A stretch of 64,000 bases of DNA from CBDAQR01 sp965199055 (GTDB lineage: Bacteria; Pseudomonadota; Gammaproteobacteria; Pseudomonadales; Halieaceae): assembly GCA_965199055.1 (NCBI GenBank), contig CBDAQR010000003.1, forward strand, positions 372,001 through 436,000. Reading direction: 5' to 3'. The notes beneath the pieces were generated by a model that made no database searches, was not told where the DNA came from, and worked only from the letters and a program-made list of their open reading frames with translations. A program made the position numbers and the translations under genes. Below are positions 43,745 through 52,591 of the stretch, piece after piece. The first letter of the stretch is position 1. Each line of letters opens with the position of its first letter.

Positions 43745-44623
43745 ATGCAATTTTTAAAAGTATGGCTATTTCGCTGGTATTACCGGTGGGCTAATAAAAG
43801 AGCCTGGCGGCATACGGTGTTCACCGGGGTGACCACCCGCGACCTCAAAATCCCCGGAGAGGTCGGCGACATCAATGCCCGCTTCTACCACCCCAATGAC
43901 CTGGGGCCCCGCGCAGGCCTGATTCTGTATTATCATGGCGGCGGCTTCGTCATCGGCGACCTGAAAACGCATCATTTTTTTTGCTGGCGCCTGGCCCTGC
44001 TTACGGGCAGTTCGGTCCTGGCCGTGGACTACCGCCTGGCGCCAGGCAATCCCTACCCGGCAGCGGCACATGATTGCATCTCAGCCGCACGCTGGTTGGC
44101 TGAAAATCGTGAACAATTGTGCGACAACAAAGGTCCCATGGTAGTGGCCGGCGACAGCGCCGGCGGCAATCTCGCTGCAGTTGTTGCGCGAGAGGTACCC
44201 GGCACCTTTGATGGCCAATGTCTGATTTATCCCACCACCCGTCACTACGACCCAATAACGCCCTGCTATGAAGAAAAGGCAAAGGGCTACGTGCTAACGC
44301 TCGCACTGATGCAGTGGTTCTGGGATAGCTACACACCGCCTGCCGGTAAACCTTACAACCACAGCAACGCGCCACTCGCAGTGGTGGACGGTGCTCCCGT
44401 CCCGGACGGGTTGGTACCCGCTATCGTTATTACCGCAGAGCACGACCCGCTGCGCGATGAGGGTAAAGACTACGCCTTTGCGCTCAACGCCGCCGGCGTA
44501 GCCAGCGAGTACCATCACTACCCTGAAGAACAACATGGTTTTGTCTGCTCCGAGGGACCGACCAAGGCCCACATGGACGCACTCGAAAAGATCGCCATCT
44601 GGATGCAAGACCTGAACACCTGA
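43745..44623 (+). CDS. Alpha/beta hydrolase, hormone-sensitive-lipase family
   Basis: A 292-residue HSL-type esterase (bacterial family IV): YYHGGGFVIGD (62-72, oxyanion HGGG) and nucleophile elbow GDSAGGN (136-142, Ser138), with an EHDPLRDEG Asp and a late EEQHGF His. No signal peptide; the first 25 residues are rich in Trp, Arg and Tyr and may sit on the membrane face. It is divergent from the enoyl-CoA hydratase and 58 bp before another one. Esters of short to medium chain are typical substrates. Confidence 0.9.
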   Translation: MQFLKVWLFRWYYRWANKRAWRHTVFTGVTTRDLKIPGEVGDINARFYHPNDLGPRAGLILYYHGGGFVIGDLKTHHFFCWRLALLTGSSVLAVDYRLAPGNPYPAAAHDCISAARWLAENREQLCDNKGPMVVAGDSAGGNLAAVVAREVPGTFDGQCLIYPTTRHYDPITPCYEEKAKGYVLTLALMQWFWDSYTPPAGKPYNHSNAPLAVVDGAPVPDGLVPAIVITAEHDPLRDEGKDYAFALNAAGVASEYHHYPEEQHGFVCSEGPTKAHMDALEKIAIWMQDLNT

Positions 44624-44681
44624 CTAACTATAAATGCCATTCAAGGGTAAATCCCCAAGCCCTAATCACCGGAGATAGATA

Positions 44682-45554
44682 GTGGAATACAAGACAATTG
44701 ATTACAGCGTTGCCGACGGCATCCTCACCATTACGCTGAATCGCCCCGAACGCATGAACAGCTTCACCACGCGCATGGCTCACGAAATGATCGACGCCTT
44801 GGATCGAGCCGATGCCGACGATGGCGTGGGCGCCATCGTGGTCACGGGTGCGGGTGAGCGCGCCTTCTGCGCGGGCGCAGATCTCTCCGGCGGCGCTGAC
44901 ACCTTCAACGCCGATGCCAAAAACGAGAACGACAGTCGCAATGCCACCGACTCCATCCGCGACACCGGCGGCATGGTTACACTACGCATCTATGACTGCA
45001 AAAAGCCCGTCATCGCCGCCATCAATGGCGCTGCAGTTGGCGTTGGCGTCACCATGACCTTGGCCATGGACATCCGTCTGGCGGTCGACACCGCAAAATT
45101 CGGTTTCGTGTTCGCCCAGCGCGGCATCGTTCCGGAAGCTTGCTCCAGTTGGTTCCTGCCGCGCGTTGTCGGTGTCAGCCAGGCGCTGGAGTGGTGTTTT
45201 AAGGGCAACGTGTTCCCAGCCACTGAGGCGCTCGAGGGTGGACTGGTGAAACAGTTGTACAGCCAGGATGAACTGTTACCCGCTGCCTATCAGATCGCCC
45301 GCGATATTATCGATACCACGGCCCCGGTATCTGTGGCACTCACCCGTCAGATGATCTGGAAAATGATGGGCGCCGACCATCCCATGGAGGCTCACAAGAT
45401 CGACTCGCTTGGCGTCTATGAGCGCGGTAAGCAAGCCGATGCCGCGGAAGGCGTTGAGTCATTTCTGGAAAAGCGCCCCGCCGTTTATCCCGATACGCCC
45501 AGCAAGGATATGCCTGACTTTTACCCCTGGTGGGAAGAGCGGGAATTCAGTTAG
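44682..45554 (+). CDS. Enoyl-CoA hydratase/isomerase family protein
   Basis: GTG start with GGAGA eight bases upstream. The 290-residue crotonase protein has GERAFCAGADLSGG, GAAVGVGVTMTLAMD and a RGIVPEACSSWFLPRVVG segment; the catalytic Glu of hydratases corresponds to the Glu in VPEACSS. Different from the crotonase at 42792. It probably works in beta-oxidation of acids released by the neighbouring esterase. Confidence 0.88.
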   Translation: MEYKTIDYSVADGILTITLNRPERMNSFTTRMAHEMIDALDRADADDGVGAIVVTGAGERAFCAGADLSGGADTFNADAKNENDSRNATDSIRDTGGMVTLRIYDCKKPVIAAINGAAVGVGVTMTLAMDIRLAVDTAKFGFVFAQRGIVPEACSSWFLPRVVGVSQALEWCFKGNVFPATEALEGGLVKQLYSQDELLPAAYQIARDIIDTTAPVSVALTRQMIWKMMGADHPMEAHKIDSLGVYERGKQADAAEGVESFLEKRPAVYPDTPSKDMPDFYPWWEEREFS

Positions 45555-45597
45555 ACATCACCGATGCCAGCCACAATAACTTAAAACAGGAAGCACC

Positions 45598-46683
45598 ATG
45601 TCTGCATACAGCTTTGAAGTCACACGCACCGAACTCGGCAGCACCCGTCAGTTGGACCTGCCGGACATCGCCTCTGTCGATCTCGCCGAGGGAGAGGCGA
45701 TCATCAGCGTGGATCGCTTCGCGCTCACAGCCAATAACATCACTTATGGCGTGGCCGGCGACCTGATCGGCTACTGGAACTTTTTCCCCGCCGAAGGCGA
45801 ATGGGGTCGCATTCCGGTTTGGGGTATCGGCACCGTCGCACGTAGCAAGCACCCAGGGCTTGAAGAAGGCCAGCGCTTCTACGGCTACTTCCCCATGTCC
45901 AGCTACCTGAAGGTGAAGGCGGAACACGTCACACCGCGTGGCTTTACCGACGGCGCCGAGCACCGTACTCCCCTGCCCCCTGTCTACAACCAGTACGCGC
46001 TGATGACGCCGGACAACGGCTTTAACCCCGATCACGACGATCACCAGATGATCTACCGGCCACTGTTCACCACGTCCTTCGTGCTGGATGACTACCTGGA
46101 CGATAACGACTTCTTCGGCGCGAGCAGCGTTATTCTTTCCAGCGCTTCCAGCAAAACCGCTTTCGGCCTGGCCTTCCTGCTACACAAAACTCGAGACGTA
46201 AAAGTCATCGGCCTCACATCGCCCTCAAATCGAGAGTTTGTCGAGAGCATGGGTATCTACGATGTTGTTGTCAGCTACGACGATATCGAGTCGCTGGACG
46301 CCAGCGAAGCCGTGGCGTTCGTGGATATGGCCGGCAATCGTCAGGTCTTGGAGACGCTGCACAATCATTACCAGGACAATATGAAATGCAGCGCTGGGGT
46401 GGGTATCACCCACTACGATGCGCGCGATGGCGCCGATCCGGCTGAGCTACCCGGAGCCAAGCCGGCCATGTTTTTCGCACCGAGCCAGATTGAAAAACGC
46501 AACAAAGACTGGGGCCCAGAGGGTTTCCAGGCCAAACTCAGCGAAGCCTGGGAAATGTTCCTACAAGATGTCGACAACTGGGTCAGCATCAATCACCCCG
46601 CGGGCGCAGACGGAATGGCAGAAACCTACCAGACCGTTCTCAATGGCGCCCGCCCGGACCAGGCCTACGTGGTGGAGGTGTAG
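45598..46683 (+). CDS. DUF2855 family protein
   Basis: A 361-residue protein recognised as DUF2855 from the start segment (DRFALTANNITYG), the GYWNFFPAEGEWGRIPVWG stretch and the following YGYFPMS. Features resemble a degenerate MDR dehydrogenase: a GroES-like N-part and a Rossmann-like part around ILSSASSKTAFGLAFLL. AGGAAG sits upstream of the ATG. It follows the enoyl-CoA hydratase by 43 bp. Function unknown; a reductase acting on a CoA or ketone substrate is possible. Confidence 0.82.
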   Translation: MSAYSFEVTRTELGSTRQLDLPDIASVDLAEGEAIISVDRFALTANNITYGVAGDLIGYWNFFPAEGEWGRIPVWGIGTVARSKHPGLEEGQRFYGYFPMSSYLKVKAEHVTPRGFTDGAEHRTPLPPVYNQYALMTPDNGFNPDHDDHQMIYRPLFTTSFVLDDYLDDNDFFGASSVILSSASSKTAFGLAFLLHKTRDVKVIGLTSPSNREFVESMGIYDVVVSYDDIESLDASEAVAFVDMAGNRQVLETLHNHYQDNMKCSAGVGITHYDARDGADPAELPGAKPAMFFAPSQIEKRNKDWGPEGFQAKLSEAWEMFLQDVDNWVSINHPAGADGMAETYQTVLNGARPDQAYVVEV

Positions 46684-46747
46684 GAGCGACGCACATCCAC
46701 TGCACCGCTTAGTAACGTAGAACCCTGGTACCCATAAAAAGGCTAAA

Positions 46748-48241
46748 GTGCTGACCATGACACGAATTTGTTCGCTACTGCTCATTCTCACCTTCGTCGC
46801 GGCCTGCAGTGACAGCAACGACACATTCAGCCCCGCAGAGCCGCCGCTGCGCCTACCAATAGGTCTAGCTGTAGTCGAGTCGGCACCGCCCGGAGACTAT
46901 TTTCTACAACAGAACACCTTCGACCTCGCCGATGTGGGATACGAGGCCGAAGAATATTTCGTGAGTGGTAGAGCCTCAAGCTTCACCAATGTTTCTGAGC
47001 TCACTACGGATGGCAATTGGCAGGTAGAGCCGGCAGAAGAAGCCGACTACAAGACACGCATCGTGGTACACCGGCCAGTAGATTCCTCAAAGTTCAGCGG
47101 CACTGCCATGGTCGAATGGCTCAACGTAACCGCCGGATTCGATCTTCCCAACGTCTGGGCAGCCGGTCATGTGGAGATCTACCGCGGTGGTCATATTTGG
47201 ATTGGTGTTTCGGCCCAGATTGAAGGCGTAGAGGGCAGCGGAGAAGGTTTTGGGCTGAGCTTGAAGACCGTCGATCCAGAACGTTACGGCGACCTCAATC
47301 ATCCTGGCGATAGTTTTTCATTTGATATGTTTTCACAGATATCGCGAGTGCTACGAGAGCCGGGTGATGTTGATCCACTATCTGGAATGCAACCGGACCA
47401 GTTGTTGGCTATGGGTCAATCCCAGTCAGCATCCCGCATGGTTACGTTTGTTAATGCGTTGCATCCTATCTATCTCCCCTACGATGGTTACCTTGTGCAT
47501 AGCCGTGGCGATGAAGCATCGCCCATGTCGCAAGAGCCGCAACCGGAGATCGGCGTACCCGATGGCACCCGTATTCGCGAGGATATAGCTACGCCCGTAA
47601 TGACCGTACAGGCCGAGACAGATGTTTTGGACCTGGGCTATGTGATTGCCCGGCAGGATGACACCGAGCACTTCCGTCTCTGGGAGGTCGCTGGCGGCGC
47701 ACACAGTGATTACTACACGATCGTTAGCGGTCGTGCGGACAGCGTGGGCGAGCCCCGCTTTGCGGCTGTAGTTGAGCAAAATTCTCTACCAGGCTTCGTG
47801 TCCTGCGACTTGCCGTTTAACGCGGGCCCAATGCACTACGCCATCGATCGCGCATTGCATGATCTTGACCTGTGGATGAAGGGCCTTGCCGCACCCTCGC
47901 AGGCCCCAAGATTGGATATGACAGAGGACCAGGCAGCGTTTCTACTGGACGACAACGGAAACGTTACGGGCGGCATTCGCACGCCCTATGTCGAAGCGCC
48001 GACGGCCGTGCTCTCTGGAGGGGGAAACTCCGACAATGGATTCTGTCGACTGTTTGGCACAACCAGCCTCTATAGCGCCGACCAATTGGCCAGCCTTTAT
48101 GTTGATCGCGATACCTATGTGGAAGCAGTAACTGAGTCTGCCAATGCCGCCGTTGAGGCTGGCTTCCTGCTCCCTGAGAGTGCTGAGGCCATTATCACCT
48201 GGGCGCCCTCACAGTGGGATTCGCAGGTCGAGGGCAACTAA
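46748..48241 (+). CDS. Alpha/beta hydrolase domain lipoprotein
   Basis: The GTG at 46748 is favoured because AAGG lies six bases upstream; the later ATG at 46757 is poorly spaced. The 497-residue product has a lipobox VAAC. The nucleophile region MGQSQSASRM (a G-x-S-x-S elbow) and a late GGAHSDY match the alpha/beta hydrolase domain family typified by PF20091-like proteins. It is predicted to hydrolyse esters at the outer or inner membrane face. It leads a three-gene unit with the Ntn acylase (1 bp later) and an MBL-fold protein. Confidence 0.8.
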   Translation: MLTMTRICSLLLILTFVAACSDSNDTFSPAEPPLRLPIGLAVVESAPPGDYFLQQNTFDLADVGYEAEEYFVSGRASSFTNVSELTTDGNWQVEPAEEADYKTRIVVHRPVDSSKFSGTAMVEWLNVTAGFDLPNVWAAGHVEIYRGGHIWIGVSAQIEGVEGSGEGFGLSLKTVDPERYGDLNHPGDSFSFDMFSQISRVLREPGDVDPLSGMQPDQLLAMGQSQSASRMVTFVNALHPIYLPYDGYLVHSRGDEASPMSQEPQPEIGVPDGTRIREDIATPVMTVQAETDVLDLGYVIARQDDTEHFRLWEVAGGAHSDYYTIVSGRADSVGEPRFAAVVEQNSLPGFVSCDLPFNAGPMHYAIDRALHDLDLWMKGLAAPSQAPRLDMTEDQAAFLLDDNGNVTGGIRTPYVEAPTAVLSGGGNSDNGFCRLFGTTSLYSADQLASLYVDRDTYVEAVTESANAAVEAGFLLPESAEAIITWAPSQWDSQVEGN

Positions 48242-48242
48242 G

Positions 48243-50387
48243 TTGAAAAAGCTACTGCTGGGCGCAGTATTGGCGGTAGCGCTGGCGCTCGTAGTCAATA
48301 TCATCGTCACCAGCCCGCCCGCAGTAGACGCAGAGCCGCTCTTTGCCGCGGCGCAGCAGTACGATGTCCGAATCATCCGCGATGAGTTTGGCGTGCCGCA
48401 TATCTATGGCAAACGCGACGCCGATACAGCTTTCGGCCTGGCCTACGCCCACGCCGAAGACGATTTCGCCACCATACAAGACGTCATACTCGCCACCCGC
48501 GGGCAAATGGCTGCGGTCAAAGGCCCCGGCGCCGCGCAGACAGACTATCTGATTCACCTCATGCGCGTGTGGGAGGCCGTTGACGCCAACTACGACAGCA
48601 ACATCAGCCAGCACACAAGGGATATCGCCCAGGCCTATGCCGATGGCATCAACCTCTATGGCGCACAGCATCCGGATGAAGTCCTGCCCTTCACACTGCC
48701 GGTAAATGGCAAGGACCTGGTCGCTGGATTTACGTTCAAGCTGCCGCTGTTCTATGGTTTTGATAGCGTGCTCGGCGAACTCTTCGACCCAGAGCATCCG
48801 CGGGAATTGGCGAAGTCCGGCAAACTCGCCCTGCAATTCTCCACTGCACCACAAGCCGAGTTGGGTAGCCAGGGAGTGGCAATAGCACCGGCGCTGTCGG
48901 ACGATAGCCACACCCGCTTACTCGTGAACTCGCACCAGCCACTGACGGGACCGGTAGCGTGGTACGAGGCACGTCTTGTATCGGAAGACGGCTGGGACAT
49001 TGTCGGTGGCACCTTCCCCGGCTCACCGATCATCCTGCACGGCCACAACCGCCATTTGGGCTGGTCCAATACGGTGAATAAACCCGACCTGGTCGATATC
49101 TACCAGCTAGAGCTGAATCCGGCTGACGACAATCAGTATCGCTTCGACGGCGACTGGAAAGACCTCGAAGTGCGCAGCGCCGATATTCTGGTCAAGCTGT
49201 TCGGCCCCATCCGCTGGACCTTCAGCGAGCCCCTGTATTTCTCGGAACATGGCCCTGTGCTGAAGCTCGATCACGGGGCTTTCGCCATCCGTTGGGCCGG
49301 TATGGGCGAAACCCGCACTCTCGAGCAATACCTCGCATTGAACAAAGCGAGCAATCAGGCTGAGTTCGAAGCGGCCTTAGCCATGGGTACACAACCCAGC
49401 ATCAATTACGTCTACGCCGATGCCGAGGGCAATATCGCCCACTACTACAATGCGATGTTTCCAATGCGCATCGAAGGCTGGGACTGGCAGCAGGATCTAC
49501 CCGGCGATCGACCCGAGTTAATCTGGGAAGGTTATCACCCCTTCAGCGCCATACCTGTCACCAAAAATCCGCCCAGCGGCTTCGTCTTTAATGCCAATAA
49601 CACACCCTATGTTTCCAGCGTCGGCACAGGCCAACCGCAAGCAGATGATTTCAGCCCAACACTGGGCATCGAAACCAAGATGACCAATCGAGCACACCGG
49701 CTGCGACGCTTGCTGGCGGCGGAAGAGACCGTGAGCGCCGAGGACTTTCGGCGCATCAAGTACGACCTGTACTACGACGCTGACTTTGAGGGTATCCAAA
49801 CATTTGCAGCGCTCAAGAACGAGGCCTGCGAGGCCTATGCGCAGCAAATCCAGGACGCCTGCGCCCTGCTGATGAGCTGGGATTACAGCACAGCGGCGGA
49901 TTCGCGCTCCGCCGCCATCGCGTTGGTGGCATTGGAGCCTTTGCTGGACTTTCGCAATGAGGCCGACGAGATCGACCTTGCCGAGCGACTGGAAATTGCG
50001 CAAAAGTATCTGCTCGAACATTTTGGTCGCATCGACCCAACCTACGGCGAGATGAATCGACTCCGCCGCGGCACTGAAGAATGGCCCATGGATGGCGGCC
50101 CCGACATTCTGCGCGCCGTCTACACAGACACCGAAGAGTCCTCGGGCAAGAAACTCAATGTGGCCGGAGACAGCTACATCATGTTTGTCGAGTGGGACAG
50201 CGAAGGCGTGGTCAGCTCTACATCGGTGCACAGCTTTGGCAGCGCCACCCTCGACGAGGCATCGCCCCACTTTGCTGACCAGGCACCGCTCTTCGCCGAA
50301 ATGCGCGAAAAATCGGTGCACCTGGAACTGGATGATTTGTTGCAACACGCCACTCGCGACTACACTCCTGTAAACGCACAGGAATAA
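48243..50387 (+). CDS. Penicillin acylase (Ntn hydrolase) family protein
   Basis: A TTG start at 48243 (LKKLLLGAVL, GAGG nine bases upstream), 1 bp after the hydrolase stop, gives 714 residues with a signal/anchor segment. The autoprocessing Ser would be Ser209 in ELGSQGVAIAP, which then becomes the N-terminal nucleophile of the beta chain, with NSHQPL following and LGWSNT further on. Family members cleave amides: penicillins, N-acyl homoserine lactones, cephalosporins or polyamide-like compounds. No way to tell which here. Periplasmic; coupled to an MBL-fold protein downstream. Confidence 0.88.
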   Translation: MKKLLLGAVLAVALALVVNIIVTSPPAVDAEPLFAAAQQYDVRIIRDEFGVPHIYGKRDADTAFGLAYAHAEDDFATIQDVILATRGQMAAVKGPGAAQTDYLIHLMRVWEAVDANYDSNISQHTRDIAQAYADGINLYGAQHPDEVLPFTLPVNGKDLVAGFTFKLPLFYGFDSVLGELFDPEHPRELAKSGKLALQFSTAPQAELGSQGVAIAPALSDDSHTRLLVNSHQPLTGPVAWYEARLVSEDGWDIVGGTFPGSPIILHGHNRHLGWSNTVNKPDLVDIYQLELNPADDNQYRFDGDWKDLEVRSADILVKLFGPIRWTFSEPLYFSEHGPVLKLDHGAFAIRWAGMGETRTLEQYLALNKASNQAEFEAALAMGTQPSINYVYADAEGNIAHYYNAMFPMRIEGWDWQQDLPGDRPELIWEGYHPFSAIPVTKNPPSGFVFNANNTPYVSSVGTGQPQADDFSPTLGIETKMTNRAHRLRRLLAAEETVSAEDFRRIKYDLYYDADFEGIQTFAALKNEACEAYAQQIQDACALLMSWDYSTAADSRSAAIALVALEPLLDFRNEADEIDLAERLEIAQKYLLEHFGRIDPTYGEMNRLRRGTEEWPMDGGPDILRAVYTDTEESSGKKLNVAGDSYIMFVEWDSEGVVSSTSVHSFGSATLDEASPHFADQAPLFAEMREKSVHLELDDLLQHATRDYTPVNAQE

Positions 50388-50392
50388 TAACT

Positions 50393-51310
50393 ATGAAGAA
50401 GATCGTGTTGACCTGCCTGGCAGTGGTGATTCTGTTAGGCGCCGGAGTCGCCTTTAACCTCAACAGCAGCCTGAAGCAGATCACGGTGACCCGCGTTACC
50501 GAAGACCTGCATATGATTAGCAGCGAATGGGGTGGCAACGTCGCCGTGCTGCGCACAGGCGCAGGCAGCGTGGTCGTCGACACCCTGCTGCTGGAAATGC
50601 ACGGCGAGATGATTCGTGAGAAAGCGCAGGAGCTGACGGGCGAACCTGTCGTCATGATCATCAACTCCCACTACCACCTTGATCACACCCACGGCAATCC
50701 AGCCTTCGAGCCCGGCACCCGCGTGGTTTCCAGCGAACGCACATTGCACCACTTGCAGCAGTTGGATCAGTCGACATTCTCAGGAGCCGCGGCCGAGCTC
50801 CTGCCCAACGAAACCTTTGCCGCCGACGACGAACTGGTGGTGGGCGACAAGACTATTCGATTCTACTTGCCAGGGCGCGGGCACACTGATGGTGACCTAG
50901 CCGTATTGTTTGTCGAGGATCGCACCCTGCACACCGGCGATCTGTTCTTCAACAAGCACTACCCGAATATCGACCTGGAAGCCGGCGGCAGCGTTCAGGT
51001 TTGGGGCGATACGCTCGACAACCTGTTTGATCTTCCCTTCGATCACATCATGCCCGGGCACGGGGTGCTCGCCAGCGCAGAGGACATGCGCCAGTTCCAG
51101 GCCTTTATCCGCCAGTTGGCAGCGCTGGGCAGCTACGCAGCCAGCATCGACGGCATCCTGGAGGATACCCTCGTGAACGGTCGACTCACTGAAGACGAGG
51201 GCTATGTGCCTATCGAGTTCGGACCCATGCTCTCGCTCAATCGTGAGTTCGTGATTACGCGGGCCTGGGAAGAAGCCACCGGCAGCTTTGAGCTGTACGA
51301 AGGGTATTGA
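50393..51310 (+). CDS. MBL-fold metallo-hydrolase
   Basis: A 305-residue protein with a signal/anchor (about 4-22) and the full metal site H-x-H-x-D-H: His93, His95, Asp97, His98 (SHYHLDH), His163 (GRGHTDGD), Asp183 (HTGDLF) and His223 (MPGHG). It resembles the lactonase/glyoxalase II-like, not resistance, subgroup. It starts 5 bp after the acylase stop. Together with the acylase and the lipoprotein hydrolase it could take apart a compound with ester, amide and lactone bonds in the periplasm. Confidence 0.9.
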   Translation: MKKIVLTCLAVVILLGAGVAFNLNSSLKQITVTRVTEDLHMISSEWGGNVAVLRTGAGSVVVDTLLLEMHGEMIREKAQELTGEPVVMIINSHYHLDHTHGNPAFEPGTRVVSSERTLHHLQQLDQSTFSGAAAELLPNETFAADDELVVGDKTIRFYLPGRGHTDGDLAVLFVEDRTLHTGDLFFNKHYPNIDLEAGGSVQVWGDTLDNLFDLPFDHIMPGHGVLASAEDMRQFQAFIRQLAALGSYAASIDGILEDTLVNGRLTEDEGYVPIEFGPMLSLNREFVITRAWEEATGSFELYEGY

Positions 51311-51325
51311 GGCATCGGGAGATCA

Positions 51326-51337
51326 GTCTCGCGAGAC
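51326..51337. terminator. 12-bp perfect palindrome between convergent genes
   Basis: GTCTCGCGAGAC lies between the stops of the MBL-fold gene (51310) and the DUF1254 gene (51339). It could form a six-pair stem but there is no T-tract on either strand, so it is a weak terminator at best. Confidence 0.3.
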
Positions 51338-51338
51338 G

Positions 51339-52349
51339 CTACTTTAGAGGCTGCGGCGCTGGAAAAGTCCATTTACCGTCAATCACTTCCTGGTGGGGCT
51401 CGTACATACGCACGGTGTAGTTCCAGCCGTCGGTAATGGGGATGAAGTTGATCGCTTTGGGGTCGCCACCAAAATGAATCGTGAAGCCGCCATCAGAATT
51501 GGGTTGCGCGGTAAAGTTGTTGAACGAATAGGCGTTGTAGCGGTTTTTTTCGAAGAACCCGTCCTTGTTATACACAGAGACTGACCAAAACCCATCGACG
51601 GGTACATCCTTCACGTTCAGCACATAAGACGTTTTTCCATCGTTCTGCTCAGGGCTCACCTGAGCGTACATGGCCGCCTGCTCGGGGTTACCGCCCCAAC
51701 CATAGGCCGCACCCAGCAAGTGCTTGATGGGATCCAGTTTCTCCTTCTCACCGAAATAGCCCTTGAAATCGGTGATGCTCAAAATACCCAGTTCATTGAG
51801 CAAATTGCGTACGGCAGTACGAGACTCCTCGTCCCAGTCCGGCAACTCCAGCCGCCCTGAGCTCGGCTGTTGAACCACAATCGCGTCCTGCAGCGCATGC
51901 GCGGCTTTCATATCCGCCGGGTCATTCGGATTCGCAAAGGTTCGGAACGCCACCCACACGTACCGTGAGCCGATCTCCTTCTGCGTAATTGTAAACGCGC
52001 CGGAGCCGCTCACCGTTGGAGGTATGGAGTGATCCTGGCTGGCCATCATCATCGTCTGAAATCGATTGGGCGAGTCGGGTTTGATAATGGTGACCGGTGT
52101 GCTCAGGTCGAACACCGCAAAGGAATACAGTGTGTCGCGGTTACCGCGAATGGTGGGTTGCTTATCAGGCTCCACCGACCAGGGTTGGCGCAAGTGGAAA
52201 AGCTTACCGATACCTCCTGCCTGTGCAACATAGGAAGACATCTGATTGTCGCTCTCGGCGCGCACAAAGTTAAAGGCCGTGACTTTTATGGCCTCCGCCT
52301 GTGTTGATATCGAGAAAACAGCAAGCAAAATAAGTATCAGGTAGTGCAT
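51339..52349 (-). CDS. Secreted DUF1254/DUF1214 domain protein
   Basis: A 336-residue protein with a signal peptide (cleavage near 18, ..TQAEA). The N-terminal part (IRGNRDTLYSFAVFDLSTP) is DUF1254-like, and the C-terminal part (GFWSVSVYNKDGFFEKNRYNAYSFNN) is DUF1214. Family role unknown; relatives are often found beside outer-membrane transport genes. A copy of the TTGGCGYVWWATGG element lies 74-87 bp upstream of the start, the same distance as in three other genes of this region, so it probably belongs to the AraC regulon. Confidence 0.87.
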   Translation of the reverse strand: MHYLILILLAVFSISTQAEAIKVTAFNFVRAESDNQMSSYVAQAGGIGKLFHLRQPWSVEPDKQPTIRGNRDTLYSFAVFDLSTPVTIIKPDSPNRFQTMMMASQDHSIPPTVSGSGAFTITQKEIGSRYVWVAFRTFANPNDPADMKAAHALQDAIVVQQPSSGRLELPDWDEESRTAVRNLLNELGILSITDFKGYFGEKEKLDPIKHLLGAAYGWGGNPEQAAMYAQVSPEQNDGKTSYVLNVKDVPVDGFWSVSVYNKDGFFEKNRYNAYSFNNFTAQPNSDGGFTIHFGGDPKAINFIPITDGWNYTVRMYEPHQEVIDGKWTFPAPQPLK

Positions 52350-52384
52350 GGACTCTCTCCCATCTCAACCGAACATCACACTGT

Positions 52385-52398
52385 TAGCCTTCAGGCTA
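52385..52398. promoter_or_regulatory. Inverted repeat TAGCCT-TC-AGGCTA
   Basis: A perfect 6-bp inverted repeat with a 2-base spacer between the DUF1254 start (52349) and the AraC-type element at 52423. On the minus strand GATAGCCT could also form part of a -10 region. Regulatory role is inferred from position only. Confidence 0.35.
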
Positions 52399-52422
52399 TC
52401 AGATCTGGCGAGTTGCCGGCTG

Positions 52423-52436
52423 CCATATTGCGCCAA
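52423..52436 (-). promoter_or_regulatory. Putative AraC-regulon element, copy A
   Basis: On the minus strand TTGGCGCAATATGG, ending 74 bp before the DUF1254/1214 start at 52349. Matches copies B (56626), C (61564) and D (55406) with consensus TTGGCGYVWWATGG. It also lies 156 bp upstream of the plus-strand TPR gene at 52592, so control of that gene is possible. Confidence 0.6.
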
Positions 52437-52591
52437 CTTCTCCCAAAAAAGTGCGCTGGCAAGTTGTCAGTAGTATCTTCTGCGCACCAGTAGTCGCACT
52501 AGACATAGATCAATCGCGAAGCAAAAACTTATCGAGTAATATCGCAGAAGAGAAAAAGGCCACGACTTACTTAACCTAGGCGATAAAGACT

